From contig CAZSBG010000013.1 of NCBI GenBank assembly GCA_964605145.1, forward strand, positions 19,304 to 83,303: DNA of 64,000 nt. The letters are read 5' to 3'. This document shows, one piece after another, positions 18,022 to 26,348 of this stretch. Within the stretch, counting starts at the first letter, position 1; every line of letters starts with the position of its first letter. Source of the DNA: CAZSBG01 sp964605145. Its GTDB lineage: Bacteria > Zhuqueibacterota > Zhuqueibacteria > Thermofontimicrobiales > Thermofontimicrobiaceae. Below the pieces are notes generated by a model, which worked only from the letters and a program-made list of their open reading frames with translations, was not told the origin of the DNA and searched no databases. The position numbers were made by a program, and so were the translations under genes.

Positions 18022-18213
18022 TTACTTTTTCCCTTTTTCACACTTTGAAAGTCGATCCCGAATTTTATTCACTTCAAAATGTGATTCGATTTTGAACTGA
18101 ATTTTTTGCGCAGTTTGCTGATGCTCTTCCAGATAAGACTCAACCTTGCCCTTATTATTGAGATAGTAACTTACCGCCGCGTAAACATCTGCGAGCTTTT
18201 GCACAGGGTACTT
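18022..18213 (-). pseudogene. Partial duplicate of the DUF433 gene
   Basis: The sequence matches 17050-17224 at high identity and encodes the same C-terminal half (VQKLADVYAAVSYYLNNKGK and the EEHQQTAQKIQFKIE tail), ending with an altered KCEKGKK tail. Similarity stops abruptly at the GTAC-T near 18213. The first half of DUF433 is missing and is replaced by the end of the Gabija segment. It marks the left junction of the inserted defence genes. Confidence 0.8.
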
Positions 18214-18250
18214 TAACAACAAGCGTAACCTGCTGCCGCAATTTACGCAC
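18211..18250. repeat. Boundary repeat, copy downstream of gajB
   Basis: This stretch reads CTTTAACAACAAGCGTAAC, then CTGCTGCCGCAATTTACGCA. It matches, with gaps, the sequence just upstream of gajA at 22022-22070 in the same orientation, including the identical CCGCAATTTA (18236-18245). It may be an attachment or recombination site. Confidence 0.5.
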
Positions 18251-18335
18251 AGATTTTCAAAAAAAGCACAAAACTTGAATAACAACCAATATTTCAGAAA
18301 TCGCACTAGAGCAAAGCAGTTAGGTTGACGCACAG

Positions 18336-18345
18336 GTTAGCTGTT
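18336..18345. repeat. GTTAGCTGTT, left arm of inverted repeat around gajAB
   Basis: The 10-mer GTTAGCTGTT lies just beyond the gajB stop codon. Its exact reverse complement AACAGCTAAC is at 22028-22037, just upstream of gajA. The pair brackets the two defence genes. Confidence 0.45.
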
Positions 18346-18355
18346 TATTATAGTG

Positions 18356-20110
18356 TTAAGTCGTTATTTTAATTTCTTTAACAATAATATCTTGACCAAA
18401 ATATTCTTTCAACTTTTCATTTTTAATATCAATCGGAATGGCAATAGCAAGCTGATGTCTCGGTCTCGACATAGCCACATAAATCATCCGTTGTTTTTCG
18501 TTTGGAAAACCATCTGGCTTATATATGTCGTTTAATGAAATATTTTGACCTTGACTATTGCGACTTAAAAATAAAAGTAAAGTGTCAAAAGTTTTACCTT
18601 TTACTTGATGTATAGTGGAAATAGGTAATTTTTCTACAGCTTCATTAAAGTTGAATAGTTGGTTAATTGATAGATTGTGTTTTGGTCTCCATGTTCCTTG
18701 TTTTAAATCAAAATTTGGTACTTGGTTTAATTCAAAAACTTCATGTAATTTATTTTGAGCTTGAATAGTCCAATCTGAAAGAGATAGATCGAACTCAGGC
18801 AACGCTTTAATAAATGAAAATATTTTAGCATTTAATTTATAGTCTTTTTTGTATTCAAGTTCAATTTCTTTTTGTTCAGAATAAGTTAAAGTTGGTTGAA
18901 TTAATTTCGGTATAATCTTACGGATTCTATTTACTGAATTTTTTATATCATTTATCGATAGTTCACGTTTTGCTAAAATAAGTTGTGATGGAATATTGGA
19001 TTTCCAAGGTTCAATTTTGGAACTGCCAAATCCTAAAATTTTGTTTAGCAAATTTTTCCCACGAACAACAATTTGATTGTGTTTAAATTCTTTTACAAAA
19101 TCCAAATAATAATCAATAACATCTTTTTCATTGTTGTCCAGATATTTTATAATAAGAATAGGTCGGTTTTTAGTAGCCAAAGATGAATTTATTTCTATAT
19201 CATCGTTACGAAAAATATTGTAGCTATCAATAATTGTCTTATTAGAACGTCTACAATAAGTATAATTTAAAGGATTCCAACTATCTGTTTTAGTATATTT
19301 ATTGAGAAATAAATCTGGTCTTGCTTCTCTCCATTCATAAAGGCTTTGAAATGGATCACCAACTATTTCAATATTGTCCAAACCCAATTCAATAAGTCTG
19401 TCAAAAATTGCATAATGAATTTCAGAAGTGTCTTGAGCTTCATCGAGGATAATTAATGGGTATCTTTTAGCTACTGTCTCTCCAACTCTTGGATGCTTTT
19501 TTAATAGCTCTACTGCAACAAAGGATGCATCATTGTTTGTTAAAAATCCATTAGCAAATTGCCATTTTTTCAATTCACTACAATATAAATTAAAAGTCTC
19601 TTCCTTAACATTTGAATAGTTAGGGACATTACTATTAAACAAAAAATTCTCGTCCAATGTTATATCTATTGTGGACGGTGGATAAGAAAAATGAATATGT
19701 TTACCATTTTTCATTTTAAATTTTCTATTCCACTTATTTCTCCAAATATCATCTAAATCATTAGAATTATCTAAGATTTTTGGTCTCTTAATTTGCTTAA
19801 CAAGTAAGTGATAATTTGGCAAGACAATATATTGATTAATAAAACTATCAATCGTAGATACGATATGAGGATATTTAATACTGTTTCCAGAGAATGATTT
19901 AAATTTATTATTAATTTCATCTTTCGCTATATTTGTAAAAGAAAGACAGGCAACACCAGAAAATTTGTTATATTTCTTCTCTACTTCTTTAATTAGACTT
20001 TGCAATTTAAATGCAATAGAAGTAGTTTTTCCACTTCCAGGACATGCATTTAAAATTACTTTACCCCGAGATTCAATATAGGCATCTATTTCTTCATTTC
20101 TTTCAAACAT
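18356..20110 (-). CDS. gajB: GajB-like UvrD/Rep-family helicase of a Gabija system
   Basis: The 584-residue protein has superfamily 1A helicase motifs in order: Walker A ACPGSGKTT (22-30), motif Ia LSFTNIAKDEI, DEAQD near 223, motif III GDPFQSLYEWREA, motif V TIHQVKGKTFDTLLL and motif VI IYVAMSRPRHQL near 540. It is longer than the described Bacillus GajB (about 490 residues). Its ATG follows the gajA stop codon by two bases, so translation is coupled. In Gabija, GajB and GajA form a complex that degrades or nicks phage DNA. The gene is AT-rich relative to its flanks, which suggests horizontal acquisition. Confidence 0.88.
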   Translation of the reverse strand: MFERNEEIDAYIESRGKVILNACPGSGKTTSIAFKLQSLIKEVEKKYNKFSGVACLSFTNIAKDEINNKFKSFSGNSIKYPHIVSTIDSFINQYIVLPNYHLLVKQIKRPKILDNSNDLDDIWRNKWNRKFKMKNGKHIHFSYPPSTIDITLDENFLFNSNVPNYSNVKEETFNLYCSELKKWQFANGFLTNNDASFVAVELLKKHPRVGETVAKRYPLIILDEAQDTSEIHYAIFDRLIELGLDNIEIVGDPFQSLYEWREARPDLFLNKYTKTDSWNPLNYTYCRRSNKTIIDSYNIFRNDDIEINSSLATKNRPILIIKYLDNNEKDVIDYYLDFVKEFKHNQIVVRGKNLLNKILGFGSSKIEPWKSNIPSQLILAKRELSINDIKNSVNRIRKIIPKLIQPTLTYSEQKEIELEYKKDYKLNAKIFSFIKALPEFDLSLSDWTIQAQNKLHEVFELNQVPNFDLKQGTWRPKHNLSINQLFNFNEAVEKLPISTIHQVKGKTFDTLLLFLSRNSQGQNISLNDIYKPDGFPNEKQRMIYVAMSRPRHQLAIAIPIDIKNEKLKEYFGQDIIVKEIKITT

Positions 20111-20112
20111 GT

Positions 20113-22014
20113 TTAGCCCAATAGGTGATCAATTGCTTCAACAATATATTCTGGAATGACTAATTTCTGTTTTGCATCGTCTAAATGATCTGAAATATAT
20201 GATGCAAATTCTTGAGCGAATTCTGCTTTTGATGGAAAAATTTTCCATAGTAATAATGCAATTTTAAATCTTTGCTTATCATTTAAACTATCGTTAGGTA
20301 TCTGAGATATGTAATGTTCGATTTGATTGATTTTATCTTCACAGATTGATTGTAGATATGCTACCAGAAAGTTATCTGTGAATCTATTTTTTTCAATTCC
20401 AACATTATGTAGTGATAACTCAAACTCAAAAGTTTTTTTTGCAGATTTTATAAGTATATCATCAATATTATTTTTTACCAAATTTAAATTATTGATACGA
20501 CTGCTGACATTAGCAGATGTAATATTCGTATATAGCTCATCCAATTTTTGATAGTCATTTTCAACTAAATTATTAAAAGAATAATCAGCTTTTTTTGAAT
20601 CAGGATATTCATCGTTGTCAGTCAGTATTGATATTTTTTTAGGAATTCTTTTTTCTTTGTTTACGGAATTAAATAGATGCAAAAATGGATAAAAGGATGT
20701 ACCTTTTACATTAACTAATTCAATTCTATAATCATCAATTGAAAAATCAAGTGTATTGCAAAAAGCTGGGATTAATAATTCTTCAGTAATACCTTCGACT
20801 AATAAAACTCCTTTTGCAAAGAACAATTGTGATTTAGTAACATCAATATATCTTTCAAGTTGCTTTTTTCTATTTAAAAAATCTTTATCCTTTAACTTAT
20901 AATTATTTGCATGATTCTCGACAATTTCTTCAGTTTCTCTTTTTAGAAAACATTCATCAATCTTATAAGCACTCTCATCTAATAAAATTAAGTTCTCAAA
21001 TTTCACTTTCGATGTTAGTGTCGGCGAATGAGAAGTGATGAATAATTGGCTGTTCTTTTGCTTATTTGTGTTTTTTAAAAAATTATAAAGATTTAATTGT
21101 AATTGCGGATGTAAATGCGCTTCTGGTTCTTCGATTAGAAGTGCATAATGAGATATTTTATCATCTTTTATTCTTTCATTTATATCACTCAAAACAGTTG
21201 CTATATAAATCATATTATTAAAACCAAGACTGTTTTGGTATAAATTAAATCCATCACCTTCTAAAGATTTTCGATTATGTGGTAAAAAAGGTTTGATTGA
21301 ATTAACTATATAATCAATATTTGCTTGTTCTATTATCAATCCGATTTTATTATCTGAAAATTCTTTAAATATTTCTTCCAAATTCTCATTAATATTCTTT
21401 CGTGTGGTTTTTACTTCATTTTGGTTTAACAAATTTGTATTTGTATTTTCAATTATTGTCTTAAAATTGTCCTGAGTTTGATTTCTGGATATCATCCGTT
21501 TTATTACTTTTCCCAATAAATTATTTCTCGTATTTGACAAATCCCTTGTGCTATCTCTCAAAGCTCCTAAATAATAATGTTGAAAAAGCTCAAATGTTTT
21601 ATAATCCGCCTTTTGTCCATCTCCGATACCTGTAGTAAAACTTAATAATGGATATTTATCTTCTCTTCTTTCGTAATTAATTGTAATTTTAGCATAATCA
21701 TCATCTGGATTATTGGTGATGACCAAATACTCATAAAAAGCACCTTTTTGATCATCTGACAAGTTTTTAAATGTATATGAAATTTCAAAAAAATCAGAGA
21801 TAGTTTTGTTTTTACTATCTACATAAAAATCTTCATTGTTTATGGAAATATCTTTTTGTGGTTTCCCGAGGTTATATAGAATCCTAATAGCATCAATTAG
21901 AGCTGTTTTATTTTTGCCATTTTCCCCAATGATAATATTAATATCTTCGGAAAATTCTACTTTTAATTTTTCAATGCCTTTGTAATTCTTTATTTCAATT
22001 TTTGATAAATACAT
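20113..22014 (-). CDS. gajA: GajA-like OLD-family ATPase/TOPRIM endonuclease of a Gabija system
   Basis: The 633-residue protein begins MYLSKIEIKNYKGIEKLKVE, the usual start of an ABC-type ATPase, with Walker A GENGKNKT at 30-37. The signature/Walker B segment is LLIEEPEAHLHPQ near 290, and the H-loop is ITSHSPTLTSK. The C-terminal TOPRIM nuclease has LLVEGITEELL near 405 and the DxD-type TDNDEYPD near 465. Class 2 OLD nuclease followed directly by a UvrD helicase is the definition of Gabija. An AAGGA site precedes the ATG. The gene is about 30% GC by eye, much lower than its flanks. Confidence 0.9.
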   Translation of the reverse strand: MYLSKIEIKNYKGIEKLKVEFSEDINIIIGENGKNKTALIDAIRILYNLGKPQKDISINNEDFYVDSKNKTISDFFEISYTFKNLSDDQKGAFYEYLVITNNPDDDYAKITINYERREDKYPLLSFTTGIGDGQKADYKTFELFQHYYLGALRDSTRDLSNTRNNLLGKVIKRMISRNQTQDNFKTIIENTNTNLLNQNEVKTTRKNINENLEEIFKEFSDNKIGLIIEQANIDYIVNSIKPFLPHNRKSLEGDGFNLYQNSLGFNNMIYIATVLSDINERIKDDKISHYALLIEEPEAHLHPQLQLNLYNFLKNTNKQKNSQLFITSHSPTLTSKVKFENLILLDESAYKIDECFLKRETEEIVENHANNYKLKDKDFLNRKKQLERYIDVTKSQLFFAKGVLLVEGITEELLIPAFCNTLDFSIDDYRIELVNVKGTSFYPFLHLFNSVNKEKRIPKKISILTDNDEYPDSKKADYSFNNLVENDYQKLDELYTNITSANVSSRINNLNLVKNNIDDILIKSAKKTFEFELSLHNVGIEKNRFTDNFLVAYLQSICEDKINQIEHYISQIPNDSLNDKQRFKIALLLWKIFPSKAEFAQEFASYISDHLDDAKQKLVIPEYIVEAIDHLLG

Positions 22015-22021
22015 TATTTTT

Positions 22022-22070
22022 CCTTTTAACAGCTAACATGATACTATTAGTCTGCCCCGCAATTTAAGTT
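22022..22070. repeat. Boundary repeat, copy upstream of gajA
   Basis: This stretch reads CTTTTAACAGCTAACATGAT, then a 14-base insert, then CTGCCCCGCAATTTAAGTT. It is the partner of 18211-18250 (identical CCGCAATTTA at 22057-22066). It includes AACAGCTAAC (22028-22037), the right arm of the inverted repeat. Confidence 0.5.
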
Positions 22071-22090
22071 GCTCCTATATAATGGAATAA

Positions 22091-22110
22091 AATGGCTATA
22101 TACAGCCATT
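22091..22110. promoter_or_regulatory. Palindrome upstream of gajA, possible operator
   Basis: AATGGCT and AGCCATT form 7-bp arms around ATATAC, about 80 bases upstream of the gajA start codon. The position and size would suit a repressor site, but no regulator is encoded next to it. Confidence 0.3.
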
Positions 22111-22436
22111 CATTTATTAGCAGGTAATAGAAAAATATTCTATTGAAGAAATATTTTACTCAAACGATTACTACAGACCAAGATATATGAAAAATTGAAT
22201 TGACAATTGGTGAAAGATAAAACTAAAACTATGGACTGTCCGCGAATAAAGATAAACAATTCAATTATACAACAAACCCACAAAAATGTCAAGACAAAAA
22301 TCAAATTTTCTGCGATTCATTCCTTTTTGAAAATTTTATTCTGCGTCACCAAACGCTTTTACATATTTTGTCACTTTTCCCTTGTATTTTTCAAAGAATC
22401 CTTTTATAATGGGTGTGTATAAAAGCTAATTTTATT

Positions 22437-22695
22437 TCTCGTTCCTGCGCTCCGCGTGGGAAAGGGTTTGTGCAGACTCAACGTTTTGTATTTCCTCTTG
22501 CAGCGACTTCAGGAGAGAACATCATGGTTCGACTCCGCTCACCATAACGTCCTTCGGACGTTCGTTTTTCTCGTTCACACGGTCTGCGCGGGAACGAATT
22601 TTGTGGACGCTCTGCGTCTTGCACGGGAGATAAACAGCGCGGATCGTCGCGCGGCCGCTCCCACGGAGACTATGGGAGCGAGAAAGAAAATCAGA
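22437..22695. repeat. Mosaic of GC-rich dispersed repeats
   Basis: At least four palindromic pieces are visible: TCTCGTTCCTGCGCTCCGCG (22437), a TTCGACTCCGCTCACC phrase inside ATGGT/ACCAT arms (22523-22545), AACGTCC-TTC-GGACGTT (22546-22562) and CGCTCCCACGGAGACTATGG near 22658. Such phrases recur across many bacterial genomes. They separate the Gabija segment from the next operon. Confidence 0.6.
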
Positions 22696-22722
22696 TAAAC
22701 AAAATTTTTAATGGAGGCAAAC

Positions 22723-24789
22723 ATGTCATATTTCACTCGTTATTCCTGTATTTTTCTCATTCTCTTATTTTCTACTTTTTTGTTTGCTGCGGACGATGCA
22801 TCGCTGAACGGCTCGTGGGTGCTCATCCCGGAGAAGAGCAGCGAGATCGGCCTGTACCGCACGCTTTCGGTGGACATTCAGCGCACAGCTTCGGCGGTGA
22901 CCCTCATCGAAACAGGGGGCCGCGGCCGCAGTTTTTCAGACACGCTGCAACTGACGCCGGACGGCAAATTCCGCAAATATCCCATCACGGATCGCGTGTT
23001 CCCGACCAATGTGTTCATGGGATTGTCCATGCCGGTGGGAAAAACGCGGGAAGTCAGCGCCGGCTTCGATGAACAAAGCGGCGTCCTGAAACTGGAGAAA
23101 AAGTACACGATCCGCGGTTCCCAGGGCGAAGCTAAAATTTCCAGCACCCATACGTTCCGGCTTTCAGAATACGGAGAGTTGCTCTATTATGAAATCCGGC
23201 GATCCACGCGCGATTCCGATCCTGAAATCAAATATGTGCTGAAACGCAAAGGCGAGAAAAACGCCTTTTTCATGCATCTCGAAGATGACTGGGAAGTGAA
23301 GGGCGGACTGGATCAGCAGGCGTTTCTCATCAGCTTGCAGGGCGTGGCCAATACCAACGGGCCCATCCTCTATTTCATTTATCCGCCGACCTGGGCGTTC
23401 AATTACACGCCGTCCGTGTTCGATTATTACAAAGACAAACGGCATTACACCTTCACCGAACTGAAATCCGCACAGCAGGCGCTGGACAGGCTGAAACAGT
23501 ATGTCAACGGCTATGTGGTGTGGGACAAAAACGAACGCACATCGCTCATTGTGGCGTTCACGGTTGCCGGGCTGGAAAAGGCTGTGGTCGTCAGTGAGGA
23601 TTTAATTCCCATGGCCGAAAAGGCCGGATTGAAAATAGTGGAAGATTTCCGGGGCAAATTCACAGGCCAGACCGACGCACAGATTTACACCTGGGCGTAC
23701 GACCAGTACTGGGATCGCTGCAACAAGGAGCTCATCGTGTGGATGGGCGGCGATGCCGGGGCTGTCATGAAACCGGGCGTGGCGGACTGGGGCATCTACA
23801 AAAAAGTGTTCTTTAACGATCTTTCCACCAAACCGGAGGATGCCGAAGAATATGCTCTGGCCAAAAAGCTGCTGGGCGAAATGAAACCCATGTCCCTGGT
23901 GATGGGCTGGCACAGTTATGCCAAGGACAAGGAGCGCGATCACGTGAAACTGACGTCGAATTACGGCCACACCGTGGAGGGCCTGCACACGCTGCCCAAT
24001 TTCAGTTTCAGCAACCAGATCCCGTTTTCCAGGGGATTCAAGATCAAGAACAATCATCACATTGAACCGGGAAAAACGTACAAACCGGAGAAAAAGGTGT
24101 ACATTACCTGCGTGCAGACCGATGGCCTGGGCATTGGCGCATGGCTCAAGCCGGGGCGCGGTGAAATTCCCTATGCGTGGGAAGTGATCATGAATTACGT
24201 GTGGCTGGCCCCTGGCATGCTGGAATATTTTTACACGCTGGCAACGCCGAACGATTATTTCATCGGCTGCCTCTCCGGCCCGGGTTACATGTATCCCAAG
24301 GCTGTGCCGTCAAAATATCTGCCTAAGCTCATCAGTCGCGCGCACGATTTGATGAAGCAACTGGATTTGAACGTATTCGAAATTATGGATTATTCCGAGG
24401 GCGCCACTGTGGAAGGCAACACAGAACTGACCGAAGCGGTGGTAGACGCCTATTACAAAAACATGCCGGGCGCCATCGGATTTGTGAACGGCTATGCCCC
24501 GGCATTTACGTTCACGGAGCGGGATTCGCGGCCGCTCATTTCATACGATTATTACCTCTCCCCCACGCGGCCCCAGGACGCGGCTGTGGCTGATCTGCAC
24601 GAACTGGCGGCCATCAATGACGAGCGGCCTTACTTTCTGCTCATGCACGTGCGCGAGTCCAGCGATGTGAAACGCGTGAAGGGAATTCTGGACAATTTGA
24701 ACGACGAATTCGAACTGGTTCCGCTGGATATTTTTCTGAAAATGGCCGGCGAAAAACCGACGTTTGAGGAACGGTTTCTGGAAGAATAA
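22723..24789 (+). CDS. GxGYxYP-family putative glycoside hydrolase with extra N-terminal domain (paralogue 2)
   Basis: The ATG at 22723 follows GGAGG at 22713-22717; the in-frame ATG at 22711 overlaps that site. The 688-residue protein is a full-length paralogue of the one at 6166-8238. It has a signal peptide, a beta-rich module starting NGSWVLIPEKSSEIGLYRTL, and GxGYxYP domains with GPGYMYP at 519-525 and MDYSEGATVEGN. Codon use is more GC-rich than in paralogue 1. The gene ends 34 bases before a CDP-alcohol phosphatidyltransferase, so it is probably the first gene of a three-gene operon. Confidence 0.86.
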   Translation: MSYFTRYSCIFLILLFSTFLFAADDASLNGSWVLIPEKSSEIGLYRTLSVDIQRTASAVTLIETGGRGRSFSDTLQLTPDGKFRKYPITDRVFPTNVFMGLSMPVGKTREVSAGFDEQSGVLKLEKKYTIRGSQGEAKISSTHTFRLSEYGELLYYEIRRSTRDSDPEIKYVLKRKGEKNAFFMHLEDDWEVKGGLDQQAFLISLQGVANTNGPILYFIYPPTWAFNYTPSVFDYYKDKRHYTFTELKSAQQALDRLKQYVNGYVVWDKNERTSLIVAFTVAGLEKAVVVSEDLIPMAEKAGLKIVEDFRGKFTGQTDAQIYTWAYDQYWDRCNKELIVWMGGDAGAVMKPGVADWGIYKKVFFNDLSTKPEDAEEYALAKKLLGEMKPMSLVMGWHSYAKDKERDHVKLTSNYGHTVEGLHTLPNFSFSNQIPFSRGFKIKNNHHIEPGKTYKPEKKVYITCVQTDGLGIGAWLKPGRGEIPYAWEVIMNYVWLAPGMLEYFYTLATPNDYFIGCLSGPGYMYPKAVPSKYLPKLISRAHDLMKQLDLNVFEIMDYSEGATVEGNTELTEAVVDAYYKNMPGAIGFVNGYAPAFTFTERDSRPLISYDYYLSPTRPQDAAVADLHELAAINDERPYFLLMHVRESSDVKRVKGILDNLNDEFELVPLDIFLKMAGEKPTFEERFLEE

Positions 24790-24823
24790 AATACCTGCAC
24801 CCGGATTTAATTCAGGAGCTTTT

Positions 24824-25492
24824 ATGCGAAGAATGATGACCTGGCCCAACATGGTGACGGTCACCCGAATTGGCCTGCTGTTTTTCCTCGTTGTTCTGGT
24901 GTACAACCAGAACATCTGGGCCAGATTGCTCGCCGCCGGGCTGGCGATCCTGGTTGTTGTCATGGATTGGCTGGACGGGTTTCTGGCGAGGAAGCTGGAA
25001 ATGTCGACGATGTTCGGCAGTGTTTTGGACATTGCCGGCGACCGCATGATCGAGAGTGTGTTGTGGATTGTCTTGGCCGATATCGATCTCGTGCCGGTAT
25101 GGATTCCCATTGTGGTGATATCGCGGGATATTCTCACCGATAGCATTCGCGGCTATGCCCTGCGGTTCGGCTTCACCGCGTTTGGGGAAAAAACCATCAT
25201 GCGGACCGCAATCGGGCGTTTTCTCACCGGCTCACCCTGGATGCGAACGCCCTATGCAATTTTGAAAGCATTCACATTTAGCTGGATGCTTCTCTTTTCC
25301 GTCCTGGACGAAGTTATTTTGAAGTGGCCCATTGTGTCACCGGAGTTCATTCATTCCGGGCTGAAAATCGGCACGGTCATCGCTGTGATCACCGCAATCA
25401 TGTGTCTTGTCAGGGGCATTCCGGTCATCATTGAAGGCAGCCTCCTCATCCATCGAAAGGACAAAGAAATTGAACCCGGTGATACTCGTTGA
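24824..25492 (+). CDS. CDP-alcohol phosphatidyltransferase (PgsA-like)
   Basis: The ATG at 24824 has AGGAG at 24814-24818. The 222-residue membrane protein has the complete CDP-alcohol motif: D48-WL-D51-G52-FL-A55-R56, G65, D69 and D73. About five or six hydrophobic segments follow. It transfers a phosphatidyl group from CDP-diacylglycerol to an alcohol phosphate or polyol. A PgsA-type (glycerol phosphate) role fits best because an HAD-IB phosphatase overlaps it, but phosphatidylinositol-type acceptors cannot be excluded. Confidence 0.88.
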   Translation: MRRMMTWPNMVTVTRIGLLFFLVVLVYNQNIWARLLAAGLAILVVVMDWLDGFLARKLEMSTMFGSVLDIAGDRMIESVLWIVLADIDLVPVWIPIVVISRDILTDSIRGYALRFGFTAFGEKTIMRTAIGRFLTGSPWMRTPYAILKAFTFSWMLLFSVLDEVILKWPIVSPEFIHSGLKIGTVIAVITAIMCLVRGIPVIIEGSLLIHRKDKEIEPGDTR

Positions 25493-26153
25493 TATCGACG
25501 GCACGCTGATCGAAAAAAGCCTGGAGCGATTGTTCCTGAGATATGCGGTTCGAACCGGGAAGATTCAGCCCGGGCGGCTGTTTTTCAAATTGATGATTAA
25601 AGGATTGAAAACAACGCCCCGGGAGTGGCTTCAGTTGAAGCTGATGTATTTGAACGGATTGTCAATCGATGCAGCGCAGGAATTGATTGAAATGTGCTGG
25701 GACGATGTTATGAGCAAGCGCCTTAAATCGGATATTGTAAAAATCGTTCGCTGGTTTCAAAATCGCGGCGACCGGGTGGTGCTGCTCAGCGGCACGCCTC
25801 GGCCGCTGGCCCTGCCGCTGATGAAAACGCTGGGAATCTCTGAAATTATTTGCGTGGAACCGGAAACGCAGGATGGCAAATATACCGGCCGATTGAAAGG
25901 GATTCATCCCCGGGGACAACGAAAAGTCGCTGCAGCGCAGACATGGCTCCGTCAAAATGATTGCCGGTGGAACCAGACTGTTGCGCTCGCGAATCACGGA
26001 GATGATCGGTTTTTGCTGGAAGCAGTGAAGTTTCCCATCGCCGTTTACCCGGATGAAAAGCTCAGGAAATTTGCTAATCACAATGAATGGATGATCATCG
26101 ACAGCGAGACAGATTTTAACCAGGCCGTTTCTGTTTTTGCGAAAAACATTTGA
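25470..26153 (+). CDS. HAD-IB phosphatase, possibly a phosphatidylglycerophosphatase (PgpC-like)
   Basis: I chose the TTG at 25470: AAAGGA lies eight bases upstream and the product then begins NPVILVDIDGTLIEKS. This start overlaps the preceding gene by 23 bases. The 227-residue protein has the HAD motifs: D8-I-D10, LLSGTPRPLA (motif II), a late Lys and NHGDDRFLLEAV (motif IV). The order resembles PgpC of E. coli (HAD-IB with a similar size). Coupling to a CDP-alcohol phosphatidyltransferase suggests that it removes phosphate from phosphatidylglycerol phosphate. There are no membrane segments. Confidence 0.75.
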   Translation: MNPVILVDIDGTLIEKSLERLFLRYAVRTGKIQPGRLFFKLMIKGLKTTPREWLQLKLMYLNGLSIDAAQELIEMCWDDVMSKRLKSDIVKIVRWFQNRGDRVVLLSGTPRPLALPLMKTLGISEIICVEPETQDGKYTGRLKGIHPRGQRKVAAAQTWLRQNDCRWNQTVALANHGDDRFLLEAVKFPIAVYPDEKLRKFANHNEWMIIDSETDFNQAVSVFAKNI

Positions 26154-26246
26154 CATCTGATTAGTGATTGAACGAAAGCTCCTTCAACCAAATTGTCCGA
26201 AAATACCGGGTGGATTTAACTCAAATAATATCAGCCAATCTCAAAC

Positions 26247-26284
26247 ACCCTGTGACCTCCCGTTGGTCGGACAACCAGGGTTTT
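26247..26284 (+). terminator. Probable terminator with nested stem
   Basis: ACCCTG and CAGGGT pair around a 23-base loop that has a nested GTTG/CAAC stem, followed by TTTCGTTCT. It lies about 95 bases after the HAD gene. Confidence 0.45.
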
Positions 26285-26348
26285 CGTTCTCACACTAAAT
26301 CTTAATTTTGCAGAAGTCAAAATCCAATATCGTTCAGGAGGGATTCCA

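Larger units (their letters stand above)
22015..22722. other. 708-bp gap: gajA upstream region and repeat mosaic
   Basis: The left part (22015-22430) is AT-rich and holds the boundary repeat of the Gabija segment and a short palindrome (22091-22110). The right part (22437-22695) is a mosaic of GC-rich dispersed repeats. A possible 80-residue reading frame across 22456-22698 runs through the repeats and looks spurious. The ribosome site of the next gene (GGAGG, 22713-22717) ends the gap. Confidence 0.6.

Noticed and set aside
18022..18333. 103-residue minus-strand frame as an intact gene
   Set aside because: Only its C-terminal half matches DUF433; the N-terminal part is read from the junction sequence, so it is called a fragment.
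16804..22430. Prophage or conjugative element
   Set aside because: No integrase, transposase, structural, replication or transfer genes are present, only antitoxin-like genes, a rhuM remnant and Gabija.
22523..22562. GGTTCGACTCC-like T-arm suggesting a tRNA
   Set aside because: No acceptor, D or anticodon arms can be built around it; the phrase belongs to a repeat mosaic.
22456..22698. 80-residue reading frame before the second GxGYxYP gene
   Set aside because: It runs through palindromic repeats, has no ribosome site and no protein-like composition.
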